A stretch of 8,759 nt of DNA from DATHWB01 sp040902855 (lineage in GTDB: Bacteria > Actinomycetota > Acidimicrobiia > Spongiisociales > ZC4RG35), in NCBI GenBank assembly GCA_040902855.1, contig JBBDWN010000016.1, forward strand, positions 1 through 8,759, read 5' to 3'. Positions within the stretch are counted from its first letter, which is position 1. Each line of letters begins with the position of its first letter. The notes beneath the pieces are model-generated. The model was not told where the DNA came from. It saw only the letters and a program-made list of their open reading frames with translations, and searched no databases. Shown piece after piece: positions 1 through 5,101 of the stretch. Both the position numbers and the translations under genes were made by a program.

Positions 1-16
1 GTACCCAGGGTTCGGC

Positions 17-36
17 ACCACCTATACGGTGGTTTT
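17..36 (+). terminator. Hairpin with T-run, likely intrinsic terminator
   Basis: ACCACC (17-22) and GGTGGT (28-33) form a perfect 6-bp stem around the loop TATAC, followed by a run of four T (33-36) on the plus strand. The T-run suits plus-strand transcription arriving from a gene left of the window. The hairpin also lies 12 bp beyond the stop of the minus-strand exonuclease, so it may serve both directions, although the minus strand has no T-run after the stem. Confidence 0.55.
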
Positions 37-47
37 CGCGCACGAGT

Positions 48-911
48 TCAGGCTGTCGGCAGGTCCCGCTCGAGCAGTGACTCGAATCCAAGCTCCCGAC
101 AGAGCGGTTCGAACTCGGACATCACCACCCCTCGCCACCGCAGGTCTTCGAGCGACTCGGCCAACGGCACATCGAGTCGCAGCGTCGTCAAGGACCGATA
201 GAGCGTCGCCTCGTCCCGATGGGTGCGAAGCGTCTCCGCCAGTTTCGCCGCCCCCCGCACCTGCACGTTCCACTCGGCAGCGTCATCGGGGATCGACTCC
301 AAATGGTCGTATTCGAACAACACCACCGACGACGACTTCGCCCCCCAGCCAGGGAGGCCAGGTACTCCGTCGGCGGTGTCACCCACCAGCGCCAGATAGT
401 CCGGGATGGAATGGGGGTAGATCCCGAACTTCTCCCGCACATCTTCCTGGGTGAACCGCTTGGCCTCCCGCCGATTGAACGTCACCACCCGATCAACTTC
501 GACGCATTGCATCAGGTCCTTGTCGGGGCTGAGGATGACCACCTGATCGACGTCGTTCTTCCACCGGTGGGCGGCCGTCGCCAGAGCGTCGTCTGCCTCG
601 AACTCGACCATCCCCCAGACAGTCACTCCGATGGCTCGCAGCGCCCGCTCGGCCAGCGGGAACTGAGCCCACAGCGCAGGTTCGATGCCTTCACCGGTCT
701 TGTATCCGGAGAACATGTCGTTCCGGAACGATTCGATCACGGTATCGGTGGCCACCCCGAGGTGGGTCACACCGCCACCGACGACGAGGGCCAAGGTCGA
801 CTCGATGATCCCCCGCACCGCTCCGACCTCCTGGCCGGCGGGCGATTGACGGGGCGGGACTCCGAAGTAGGAGCGGAACAGCTCGTAGGTGCCGTCGAGA
901 AGATGGAGCAT
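48..911 (-). CDS. Stand-alone 5'-3' exonuclease / flap endonuclease (PIN-like plus H3TH)
   Basis: This 287-residue protein matches the 5'-3' exonuclease domain of DNA polymerase I and the related free-standing flap nucleases that trim 5' flaps in replication and repair. The metal-binding acidic residues are in the usual order: LLDGT (D6), ATD (D56), EFEADD (E103, E105, D107, D108), SPDKDLMQ (D130, D132) and GDTADGVPGLPG (D178, D181). The last of these leads into the helix-three-turn-helix that grips duplex DNA. FRNDMFSGYK at 62-71 is the expected basic stretch. No polymerase or 3'-5' exonuclease domain follows, so this is not a truncated PolA but the separate short form. I chose the ATG at 911 because the family begins at that methionine; the open frame continues to 1091, but that extension is low-complexity and overlaps the divergent gene. 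No good Shine-Dalgarno precedes the start. It is transcribed divergently from the 1009 gene. Confidence 0.9.
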   Translation of the reverse strand: MLHLLDGTYELFRSYFGVPPRQSPAGQEVGAVRGIIESTLALVVGGGVTHLGVATDTVIESFRNDMFSGYKTGEGIEPALWAQFPLAERALRAIGVTVWGMVEFEADDALATAAHRWKNDVDQVVILSPDKDLMQCVEVDRVVTFNRREAKRFTQEDVREKFGIYPHSIPDYLALVGDTADGVPGLPGWGAKSSSVVLFEYDHLESIPDDAAEWNVQVRGAAKLAETLRTHRDEATLYRSLTTLRLDVPLAESLEDLRWRGVVMSEFEPLCRELGFESLLERDLPTA

Positions 912-917
912 CCGTCC

Positions 918-923
918 ATTGTC
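918..923 (-). promoter_or_regulatory. Candidate -10 box for the exonuclease gene
   Basis: On the minus strand GACAAT is followed by exactly 6 nt (GGACGG) and the ATG at 911. The conserved A at position 2 and T at position 6 of a -10 box are present, although the first T is not. The spacing would put the transcription start at the start codon, giving a leaderless message. It is weaker than the TANNNT boxes elsewhere in the window, and no -35 box is evident. Confidence 0.3.
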
Positions 924-1008
924 GTCCGTCGGGTGCGAGCCCGCTCGTGGCGAGAGCGAAACCAGCAGACGATCGACAGATCGAACTGAGTGAGAGAGGG
1001 TCGATACC

Positions 1009-1359
1009 ATGCCCGGTGTGACCGAACACGAACCAGACCCCGCCGACCCCTGGGCCGAGGCCGGCCGCCGCTGGGCCTCCATCTCGGACAAGTTGAAGGA
1101 CCGCTACCGCGACCTCGCCGGCGACGAGGGTCCGGGCGAAGACGAGATCCGCTCGGCGCTCGACACCCTGGGTGAGGCTGCCCGCACGGTGGCCGACTCG
1201 GTCGGGTCGGCGATGAAGGATCCCGACGTCCGCGACCAGGTGAAGGATGCGGCGGCCTCGTTCGTCACCGCCCTGGGGCAGACCTTCTCCCAACTCGGCG
1301 ACGAACTCCGTCACGCCAGGGACCGGTCGGCTGAACAACCCCCGACCGACGGGGACTGA
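1009..1359 (+). CDS. Hypothetical small helical protein, 116 aa
   Basis: I do not recognise a named family. The product is short, highly charged and apparently all helical. A proline-rich acidic N-terminus (1-16) is followed by a likely amphipathic stretch RRWASISDKLKDRYRDLAG (20-38), then a long helical region (45-105) containing SALDTLGEAARTVADSVG and FVTALGQTFSQLGDELR, and a disordered acidic tail. There is no signal peptide, membrane segment or cysteine. The start at 1009 is supported by GAGAGGG at 994-1000 with 8-nt spacing, one of the clearer ribosome-binding sites in the window. The stop is only 2 nt before the start of the DUF2905 gene, so the two are very probably cotranscribed and translationally coupled. 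Heptad-like spacing suggests a coiled coil or oligomeric helical bundle, possibly next to the membrane with its partner; that role is inference. Confidence 0.75.
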   Translation: MPGVTEHEPDPADPWAEAGRRWASISDKLKDRYRDLAGDEGPGEDEIRSALDTLGEAARTVADSVGSAMKDPDVRDQVKDAAASFVTALGQTFSQLGDELRHARDRSAEQPPTDGD

Positions 1360-1361
1360 CC

Positions 1362-1580
1362 ATGCGGGCAGGGAACCTGTTCATATACGGCGGCATCGCC
1401 CTCATCGCCATCGGCGTGATGGTCCGCTTCGGATGGTTCTCCTGGTTCGGGCGACTGCCGGGCGACATCCGCTCGGAGGGTGAGAACGTGTCGTTCTTCT
1501 TCCCGATCACGTCGATGATCGTGGTCTCGATCGCCGCCACCATCCTTCTCAACGTGTTCGACCGCTTCTTCCGAAGCTGA
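1362..1580 (+). CDS. DUF2905 family small membrane protein
   Basis: This 72-residue protein has the DUF2905 pattern: a first membrane helix (about 5-25, NLFIYGGIALIAIGVMVRF), then the loop signature GRLPGDI (about 30-36), then SFFFPITSM leading into a second membrane helix (about 48-66). Length is normal for the family, which is widespread in bacteria, consists of two-helix inner-membrane proteins and has no established function. The start lies 2 nt after the preceding stop, with GGGG at 1351-1354 as a possible ribosome-binding site overlapping the end of the upstream gene. This supports a two-gene operon with the 116-aa protein. The GRLPGDI loop is the conserved part and would lie between the helices. 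Family assignment is confident from the motif; function is unknown. Confidence 0.88.
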   Translation: MRAGNLFIYGGIALIAIGVMVRFGWFSWFGRLPGDIRSEGENVSFFFPITSMIVVSIAATILLNVFDRFFRS

Positions 1581-1605
1581 CTCACAATCTGTGGACCGGT
1601 ACATT
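1577..1605 (+). promoter_or_regulatory. Promoter for the sulfurtransferase gene
   Basis: CTGACT (1577-1582) matches four of six bases of TTGACA and is separated by 17 bp from TACATT (1600-1605), a good -10 box. The ATG at 1614 begins 8 nt after the -10, so transcription would start at or just before the start codon. No Shine-Dalgarno is present, in agreement with a leaderless message. The core CGGTACATTC (1597-1606) recurs exactly upstream of the LLM oxidoreductase gene. Confidence 0.55.
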
Positions 1606-1613
1606 CGGCGCAG

Positions 1614-2423
1614 ATGTCCCTCATCTCCACCTCCGAACTCGCCGCTCGCATCGGGACCAGGGAGCTCCGGCTGTTCGATGTCAGGGCCGATCTGGCGGAC
1701 CCGGCCGAGGGACGCCGTCGCTACGCCGCCGGTCACCTGCCCGGGGCGGTGTTTGTCGATCTGGAGGCCGACCTGACGGGGCGTTCCGGCCCGGGACGAC
1801 ACCCGCTCCCCCGCCCCGAGGAGTTCTCGGCGACGGCCCGCAGGATCGGGATCAGCCCGTCGACTCTCGTCGTGGCGTACGACGACGTCGGTGGGGCGTG
1901 GGCATCCCGACTGTGGTGGATGCTGAAATCGACGGGCCACGCCAACGTGCGAGTGCTCGACGGCGGGTTCCCCAAGTGGCAGGCGGAGAACCGCCCGATC
2001 ACCCGAGCGGTCCCGAAACCGTCGGCCGGCGACTTCCCGACCGTGATGGAATGGCAGGGAGTCGTCGACCGTGTCGAGGTCGCGGCTTCCGAGTCCATGC
2101 TGATCGACGCTCGTGCTCCGGCGCGATTCCGGGGCGACCATGAACCGATCGATCAGGTCGCGGGCCACATTCCCGGTGCGATCAATCTGCCGTATGAGGA
2201 CAACCTCGCCGATGACGGCACGTTCCTCGACACCGCCAAGTTGGCGGAGCGTTTCGCCGGGGTCGGTCCGGCTCCCATCGTCTACTGCGGGTCGGGTGTG
2301 AGCGCCTGTCACAACATCCTGGCAATGCGCATCGCCGGCCACGACGACGCCCTTCTCTACGAAGGGTCGTGGAGCGACTGGTCTCGCCACCAGCACGCGC
2401 CGGTTGCAACCGGAGACACATGA
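1614..2423 (+). CDS. sseA: Two-domain sulfurtransferase (rhodanese / 3-mercaptopyruvate type)
   Basis: This 269-residue cytoplasmic enzyme transfers sulfane sulfur from thiosulfate or 3-mercaptopyruvate to a thiophilic acceptor through a cysteine persulfide. It has tandem rhodanese domains. The inactive N-terminal domain (about 5-130) shows LFDVRADL, RYAAGHLPGAVFVDLE and AYDDVGGAWASRLWW, ending VRVLDGGFPKW. The catalytic C-terminal domain (about 150-265) has LIDARAPARFRG, AGHIPGAINLP and the active loop CGSGVSA with Cys225. CGSGV(S/T)A is closer to the loop of mercaptopyruvate sulfurtransferases such as E. coli SseA than to thiosulfate-type rhodanese (CRKGVTA), but substrate cannot be settled from the loop alone. 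Length is typical. It starts without a Shine-Dalgarno, 8 nt after a TACATT -10 box. Its stop overlaps the next gene's start in ATGA. Confidence 0.92.
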   Translation: MSLISTSELAARIGTRELRLFDVRADLADPAEGRRRYAAGHLPGAVFVDLEADLTGRSGPGRHPLPRPEEFSATARRIGISPSTLVVAYDDVGGAWASRLWWMLKSTGHANVRVLDGGFPKWQAENRPITRAVPKPSAGDFPTVMEWQGVVDRVEVAASESMLIDARAPARFRGDHEPIDQVAGHIPGAINLPYEDNLADDGTFLDTAKLAERFAGVGPAPIVYCGSGVSACHNILAMRIAGHDDALLYEGSWSDWSRHQHAPVATGDT

Positions 2424-3406
2424 GCCTCGACGAACACACGCTGATCGCCATCGAACTGGCCGACACCGATTCGCTGTTGCGCGCGGTCGACGGGATGGCT
2501 GGTCGACGGGCCTGGAACGAGCTCACGACACTGCGCAGCCACCTGGCCGCAGCGCTCGAGCGGGGCCGCCAGTTGTGGGGCGTGGACGAGCACGTCCGCT
2601 ACCGACTGGCATTGGAGGCGCCGGCGGAGATCGCCGTGCGAGTGGTGGTGGAAGGTCCCGCCCGGTTCACGCTCGGTCCGCTGAGCGAGGTGATCTCCCA
2701 GACGAAGTCGTTCGCCGAGATGGACCCTCATCTTTCCAGCCCGACCGACCGGACCGTGATCGCCCACGAGCGCGCATTGCGTGGCGACCGCTTCGACGGC
2801 GAACTCGACATGGGCGTGTTCGACATTCCACTGGTCACGGCGTGGGAGCCGCAGTATCCAGTCGCCACCTATCACTCGGACCGAGCGGACTTCCCGTCCC
2901 CTGAACTCGTCGAAGGCCCTCCGCTGAAGCTTCCGGATGATCCGGAACGGATCTCGGACGAGCCGACAGAGGAGGCACTGCTCGCCCTCGTCACACCCTG
3001 GACGACGATGTCGAACGGGGTGACGGATCTGGCCATGGTCGAAGGCGACGCCGCTGCCGCCATCGCCGCGCTCGGCGTGCCGCGGGCGACCGGAGCACGA
3101 GTCGACCTCGGGGTCGCCCTCGCCTGGATGGCGTGGACTGCCGCATCGGGCGGCGCACACGGACGGCGACGGGGTATGGCGGCCGGAAGGTTCCACGCAT
3201 GGTCGGCGATGGCAGCACTCACCGGTCTGGACTGGCCGGTCGACCCGACCGAGATGCGGGAGGCGGCCGACGCCCTCGAATGGTGGCTGTGGTCCGACGG
3301 TGCGGCCACCGGATGGGCGCTACAGATCGCCATCTGTGACCCGATCGACGGACTTGCCTGGGCCTTCTCCGCCGCCGACGCCAGGACCGAGGGCCCCGAC
3401 CTCTGA
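2420..3406 (+). CDS. Uncharacterised 328-aa protein, translationally coupled to the sulfurtransferase
   Basis: I do not recognise this family. The start at 2420 is fixed by the 4-bp ATGA overlap with the sulfurtransferase and by GGAG at 2412-2415; an in-frame opening from 2369 would add 17 residues inside the upstream gene and is unlikely. The protein appears soluble. The N-terminal half (1-150) opens with a helical region (DTDSLLRAVDGMAGRRAW at 16-32), then VRYRLALEAPAEIAVRVVVE (59-78). A proline- and acid-rich linker lies at 155-185. The C-terminal half (186-320) is helical and tryptophan-rich, with a basic glycine-rich segment SGGAHGRRRGMAAGRFHAW (243-261) and DALEWWLWSDGAATGWALQ (284-302). 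The GRRRG..AGR segment is the most likely conserved core and could bind an anionic ligand, but that is a guess. The linker contains SPELVEGP, the translation of a dispersed DNA repeat. Coupling suggests a job linked to the sulfurtransferase, though coupling may only reflect compaction. Confidence 0.8.
   Translation: MSLDEHTLIAIELADTDSLLRAVDGMAGRRAWNELTTLRSHLAAALERGRQLWGVDEHVRYRLALEAPAEIAVRVVVEGPARFTLGPLSEVISQTKSFAEMDPHLSSPTDRTVIAHERALRGDRFDGELDMGVFDIPLVTAWEPQYPVATYHSDRADFPSPELVEGPPLKLPDDPERISDEPTEEALLALVTPWTTMSNGVTDLAMVEGDAAAAIAALGVPRATGARVDLGVALAWMAWTAASGGAHGRRRGMAAGRFHAWSAMAALTGLDWPVDPTEMREAADALEWWLWSDGAATGWALQIAICDPIDGLAWAFSAADARTEGPDL
2900..2916 (+). repeat. Signature of the dispersed CCTGA..TGTCGAAGG repeat inside a coding region
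   Basis: CCTGAACTCGTCGAAGG differs by one base from CCTGAACTTGTCGAAGG, a form of the short palindromic repeat scattered through many bacterial genomes, whose translation in this frame is PELVEG. Here it encodes residues 161-166 of the unknown protein, in a proline-rich linker between two apparently structured halves. The match is made from memory of that repeat family; no database comparison was run. Confidence 0.5.
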
Positions 3407-3435
3407 ACCCTGGGCTGTCCGGGCCCAGGGTTCAG
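3403..3435. terminator. Bidirectional terminator hairpin between convergent genes, containing both stop codons
   Basis: CTGAACCCTGGGC (3403-3415) and GCCCAGGGTTCAG (3423-3435) are perfect 13-bp inverted arms around the loop TGTCCGG (3416-3422). The plus-strand stop TGA (3404-3406) lies in the left arm and the minus-strand stop TGA (3432-3434) lies at the mirror position in the right arm. The hairpin is symmetrical, so it can form in either transcript. No T-run follows on either strand, which is common for hairpin terminators in high-GC genomes. Confidence 0.8.
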
Positions 3436-5000
3436 GCTTCGTCGACCATGTAGGTGACGGTGTGGTATCCGGTGGCGCCGTTGGGTGCGACCGCGGTGAT
3501 TCGGTCGGTCTGGGTCTCGCCGTCGCCGTCGGTGGCACGGACCTGGACCTGGTGGCTGCCGGGAGTGGCGTCCCAGACGACGCTCCACTGGCGCCACACG
3601 TCGTCGCCGATGGCCTCACCGAGTTCGGCTTCCATCCATTCTCCGCCGTCGACCCGTACTTCGACCCGTTCGATACCGCGAGTCTGGGCCCAGGCGACAC
3701 CGCCGATTCCCACCGGTCCCGGCGAGAGCCGGGCGGTGCGCCGCGGTGTGTCGATCCGCGACTGCGTCTTGATCGGACCCTCCTTGGACCACCCGCGCGG
3801 CACCCAGTAGGCGTCGAATGCATCCCAGGTGGTGAGTTCTATCTCGGACAACCACTTGGTGGCGGACACGTACCCGTAGAGGCCGGCGACGATGAGCCGG
3901 GCCGGGAATCCATGTTCGAACGGGAGCGGTTCGTCGTTCATGCCGATGGCGACGAGGGCGTCTCGACCGTCGAATACGGCATCCGTGGGGAACCCGACCG
4001 TGAACCCGTCGACGGACCGACCGACGACCTGGGTCGCGTCGGGCCGCACCCCCACCCGGCGCAGGAGTTCGCCGAGCGGGGTGCCGAGCCATTTGGCCGT
4101 TCCGATGAGGTCGCCGCCGACCTGGTTGGACACACAGGCAATGGTGATGACCCGTTCGACCATGGGCAGATCGGAGAGATCGGTGAAGTCGAGGGTGATC
4201 GGTCGGTCGACCATCCCGGTGATGCTGAGCGTCCATTCCGAAAGGTCGACGGTGGGTGGCGAGATCGGGGCTGTGTCGATCCGGTAGAAGTCGGAGTTCG
4301 CGGTGATGATCGGCGAGATTCCCGGCACGTCGAGCATCGCTGCAGCCGGTACCGGAGGCGCCACTTCTCCGGCGATCGGGAGCACCACCTGGTCGCGCCC
4401 GGCAACCAGCCGACGGGTCCGTTCGAACAGCGCCCGACCGGCTCCTGCGCCGATGACAGCCAAGGCAGCCACGGCACCGGCCCGCCCGAGGAAGAGGCGA
4501 CGATCGAGGTCCTGTTCCCGCCTGGCCGCTCGCGAGACGGGTGCGACCAGAAAGGCGAAGGAGAAGATTCCACTGGCGGCGGCGAGGGAGCCGTTGAGGA
4601 GTGCCGGAGCAAGATCGGCTTGTGGGGTGCGGGCGGCGGCGAGTGCTCCGAGAACGCCGAACGCCAGGAAAGCTGCCGGAATCACCGCGGCGGACCGCGG
4701 GAACAGCCGCCCGGCGAGGTATCCGATGGCGAGGGTGGTCACGACGATCCCGACCGACAGGGCGACCTTGTCCGACGTCCCGAACAGCGCAATCGCCAGA
4801 TCTTTGACCGGTGGCGGAACGATGTCGATGACGAAGGTGGCCACGCCGGACACCAGGGAGGGAAGTCCCGACAACAGCCCGGATGCGAGTTCGCTGACCG
4901 CAAGCGCCACCGCACCGGCAACCGCCCCGGCGAGACCGAGGGGCCAGCTCGGGCGGGCGGCGGGCGCTGCGGCGGTGTCGGTGTCGGTGTCGAGTGCCAT
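3432..5000 (-). CDS. Membrane-anchored sulfite-oxidase-family molybdopterin oxidoreductase with internal Tat motif
   Basis: This 522-residue protein has three parts. Residues 1-190 form a membrane domain with helices at about 19-43, 79-100, 104-123, 133-154 and 170-191. Residues 230-400 are the Moco-binding domain of the sulfite oxidase fold, with the molybdenum-ligating Cys289 in IACVSNQVGGD, the only cysteine, followed by GTAKWLGTPL, HGFPARLIVAGLYGY and SATKWL. Residues 415-515 are the Ig-like dimerisation domain (VEVRVDGGEWMEAELG, WSVVWDATPGSHQVQVRATD). DRRLFLG at 166-172 is a twin-arginine motif just before the fifth helix, so the first four helices would be inserted by Sec and the folded cofactor domain exported by Tat. 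No haem domain is present, and electron acceptor and substrate are unknown. An in-frame TTG at 5009 is possible, but the ATG at 5000 sits 7 nt after a TAGCTT box that overlaps that TTG. It shares a divergent promoter region with azlC. Confidence 0.9.
   Translation of the reverse strand: MALDTDTDTAAAPAARPSWPLGLAGAVAGAVALAVSELASGLLSGLPSLVSGVATFVIDIVPPPVKDLAIALFGTSDKVALSVGIVVTTLAIGYLAGRLFPRSAAVIPAAFLAFGVLGALAAARTPQADLAPALLNGSLAAASGIFSFAFLVAPVSRAARREQDLDRRLFLGRAGAVAALAVIGAGAGRALFERTRRLVAGRDQVVLPIAGEVAPPVPAAAMLDVPGISPIITANSDFYRIDTAPISPPTVDLSEWTLSITGMVDRPITLDFTDLSDLPMVERVITIACVSNQVGGDLIGTAKWLGTPLGELLRRVGVRPDATQVVGRSVDGFTVGFPTDAVFDGRDALVAIGMNDEPLPFEHGFPARLIVAGLYGYVSATKWLSEIELTTWDAFDAYWVPRGWSKEGPIKTQSRIDTPRRTARLSPGPVGIGGVAWAQTRGIERVEVRVDGGEWMEAELGEAIGDDVWRQWSVVWDATPGSHQVQVRATDGDGETQTDRITAVAPNGATGYHTVTYMVDEA
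4975..4992 (-). repeat. Hexanucleotide microsatellite (GTGTCG x3) at the 5' end of the Moco gene
   Basis: Three perfect tandem copies of GTGTCG (plus strand) encode the Asp-Thr repeats at residues 4-9 of the Moco protein. Slippage would change the copy number in frame, lengthening or shortening the cytoplasmic N-terminal tail ahead of the first membrane helix without breaking the gene. Confidence 0.7.
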
Positions 5001-5007
5001 GAACGCC

Positions 5008-5013
5008 AAGCTA
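5008..5013 (-). promoter_or_regulatory. -10 box for the Moco oxidoreductase gene
   Basis: On the minus strand TAGCTT is followed by 7 nt (GGCGTTC) and the ATG at 5000. It fits TANNNT and would give a leaderless or nearly leaderless transcript. There is no Shine-Dalgarno and no evident -35. The box overlaps the alternative TTG start at 5009, which argues against that start. Confidence 0.5.
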
Positions 5014-5084
5014 CGACGACGACGGGCGTACCTCTACCTCAGCGGTGAGGAGTTTCTGATCCGTTTCGATGCTGGTACCTCCGA

Positions 5085-5090
5085 TACTGT
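5085..5090 (+). promoter_or_regulatory. -10 box for the azlC operon
   Basis: TACTGT is followed by 11 nt and the ATG at 5102. A start of transcription about 7 nt after the box would leave a leader of about 5 nt without a ribosome-binding site. The divergent -10 box of the Moco gene is about 70 bp away, so the two promoters share a 101-bp intergenic region (5001-5101). Confidence 0.4.
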
Positions 5091-5101
5091 GGGTCGCTCC
5101 C

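Noticed and set aside
3..22. Possible 3' end of a tRNA (GGGTTCG resembling a T-arm)
   Set aside because: The bases after TTCG do not give the T-loop consensus, no complementary stem strand follows and there is no acceptor stem; a terminator hairpin explains the region better.
970..983. Inverted repeat CGATC-GACA-GATCG between the divergent exonuclease and 116-aa genes
   Set aside because: Five-base arms made of GATC-like tetramers are frequent by chance in this DNA, and no promoter box lines up with it.
219..989. 256-codon plus-strand frame opposite the exonuclease gene
   Set aside because: The minus-strand product has the full set of nuclease motifs; the antisense translation has no recognisable motif and no ribosome-binding site.
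1311..2396. 361-codon minus-strand frame across DUF2905 and the sulfurtransferase
   Set aside because: It is antisense to two well-supported genes and crosses their boundary; composition is typical of a GC-rich shadow frame.
2357..3196. 279-codon minus-strand frame opposite the unknown 328-aa gene
   Set aside because: Because the plus-strand gene is itself unrecognised I considered this frame, but the plus-strand frame has the ATGA overlap, a Shine-Dalgarno and a stop at a terminator, while this one starts inside and ends in another gene.
5001..5009. TTG start for the Moco gene at 5009
   Set aside because: It overlaps the TAGCTT box, has no Shine-Dalgarno, and adds only three residues; the ATG at 5000 has ideal spacing for a leaderless start.
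3300..5048. 582-codon open frame on the plus strand opposite the Moco gene
   Set aside because: It is antisense to a gene with clear family motifs, its translation is low-complexity (G, D, R and P rich) with no domain, and long antisense frames are expected in high-GC coding DNA.
5069..5101. Longer AzlC N-terminus starting at the ATG at 5069
   Set aside because: The added 11 residues are not typical of the family, and the better promoter box (5085-5090) lies inside this extension, so the ATG at 5102 is preferred.
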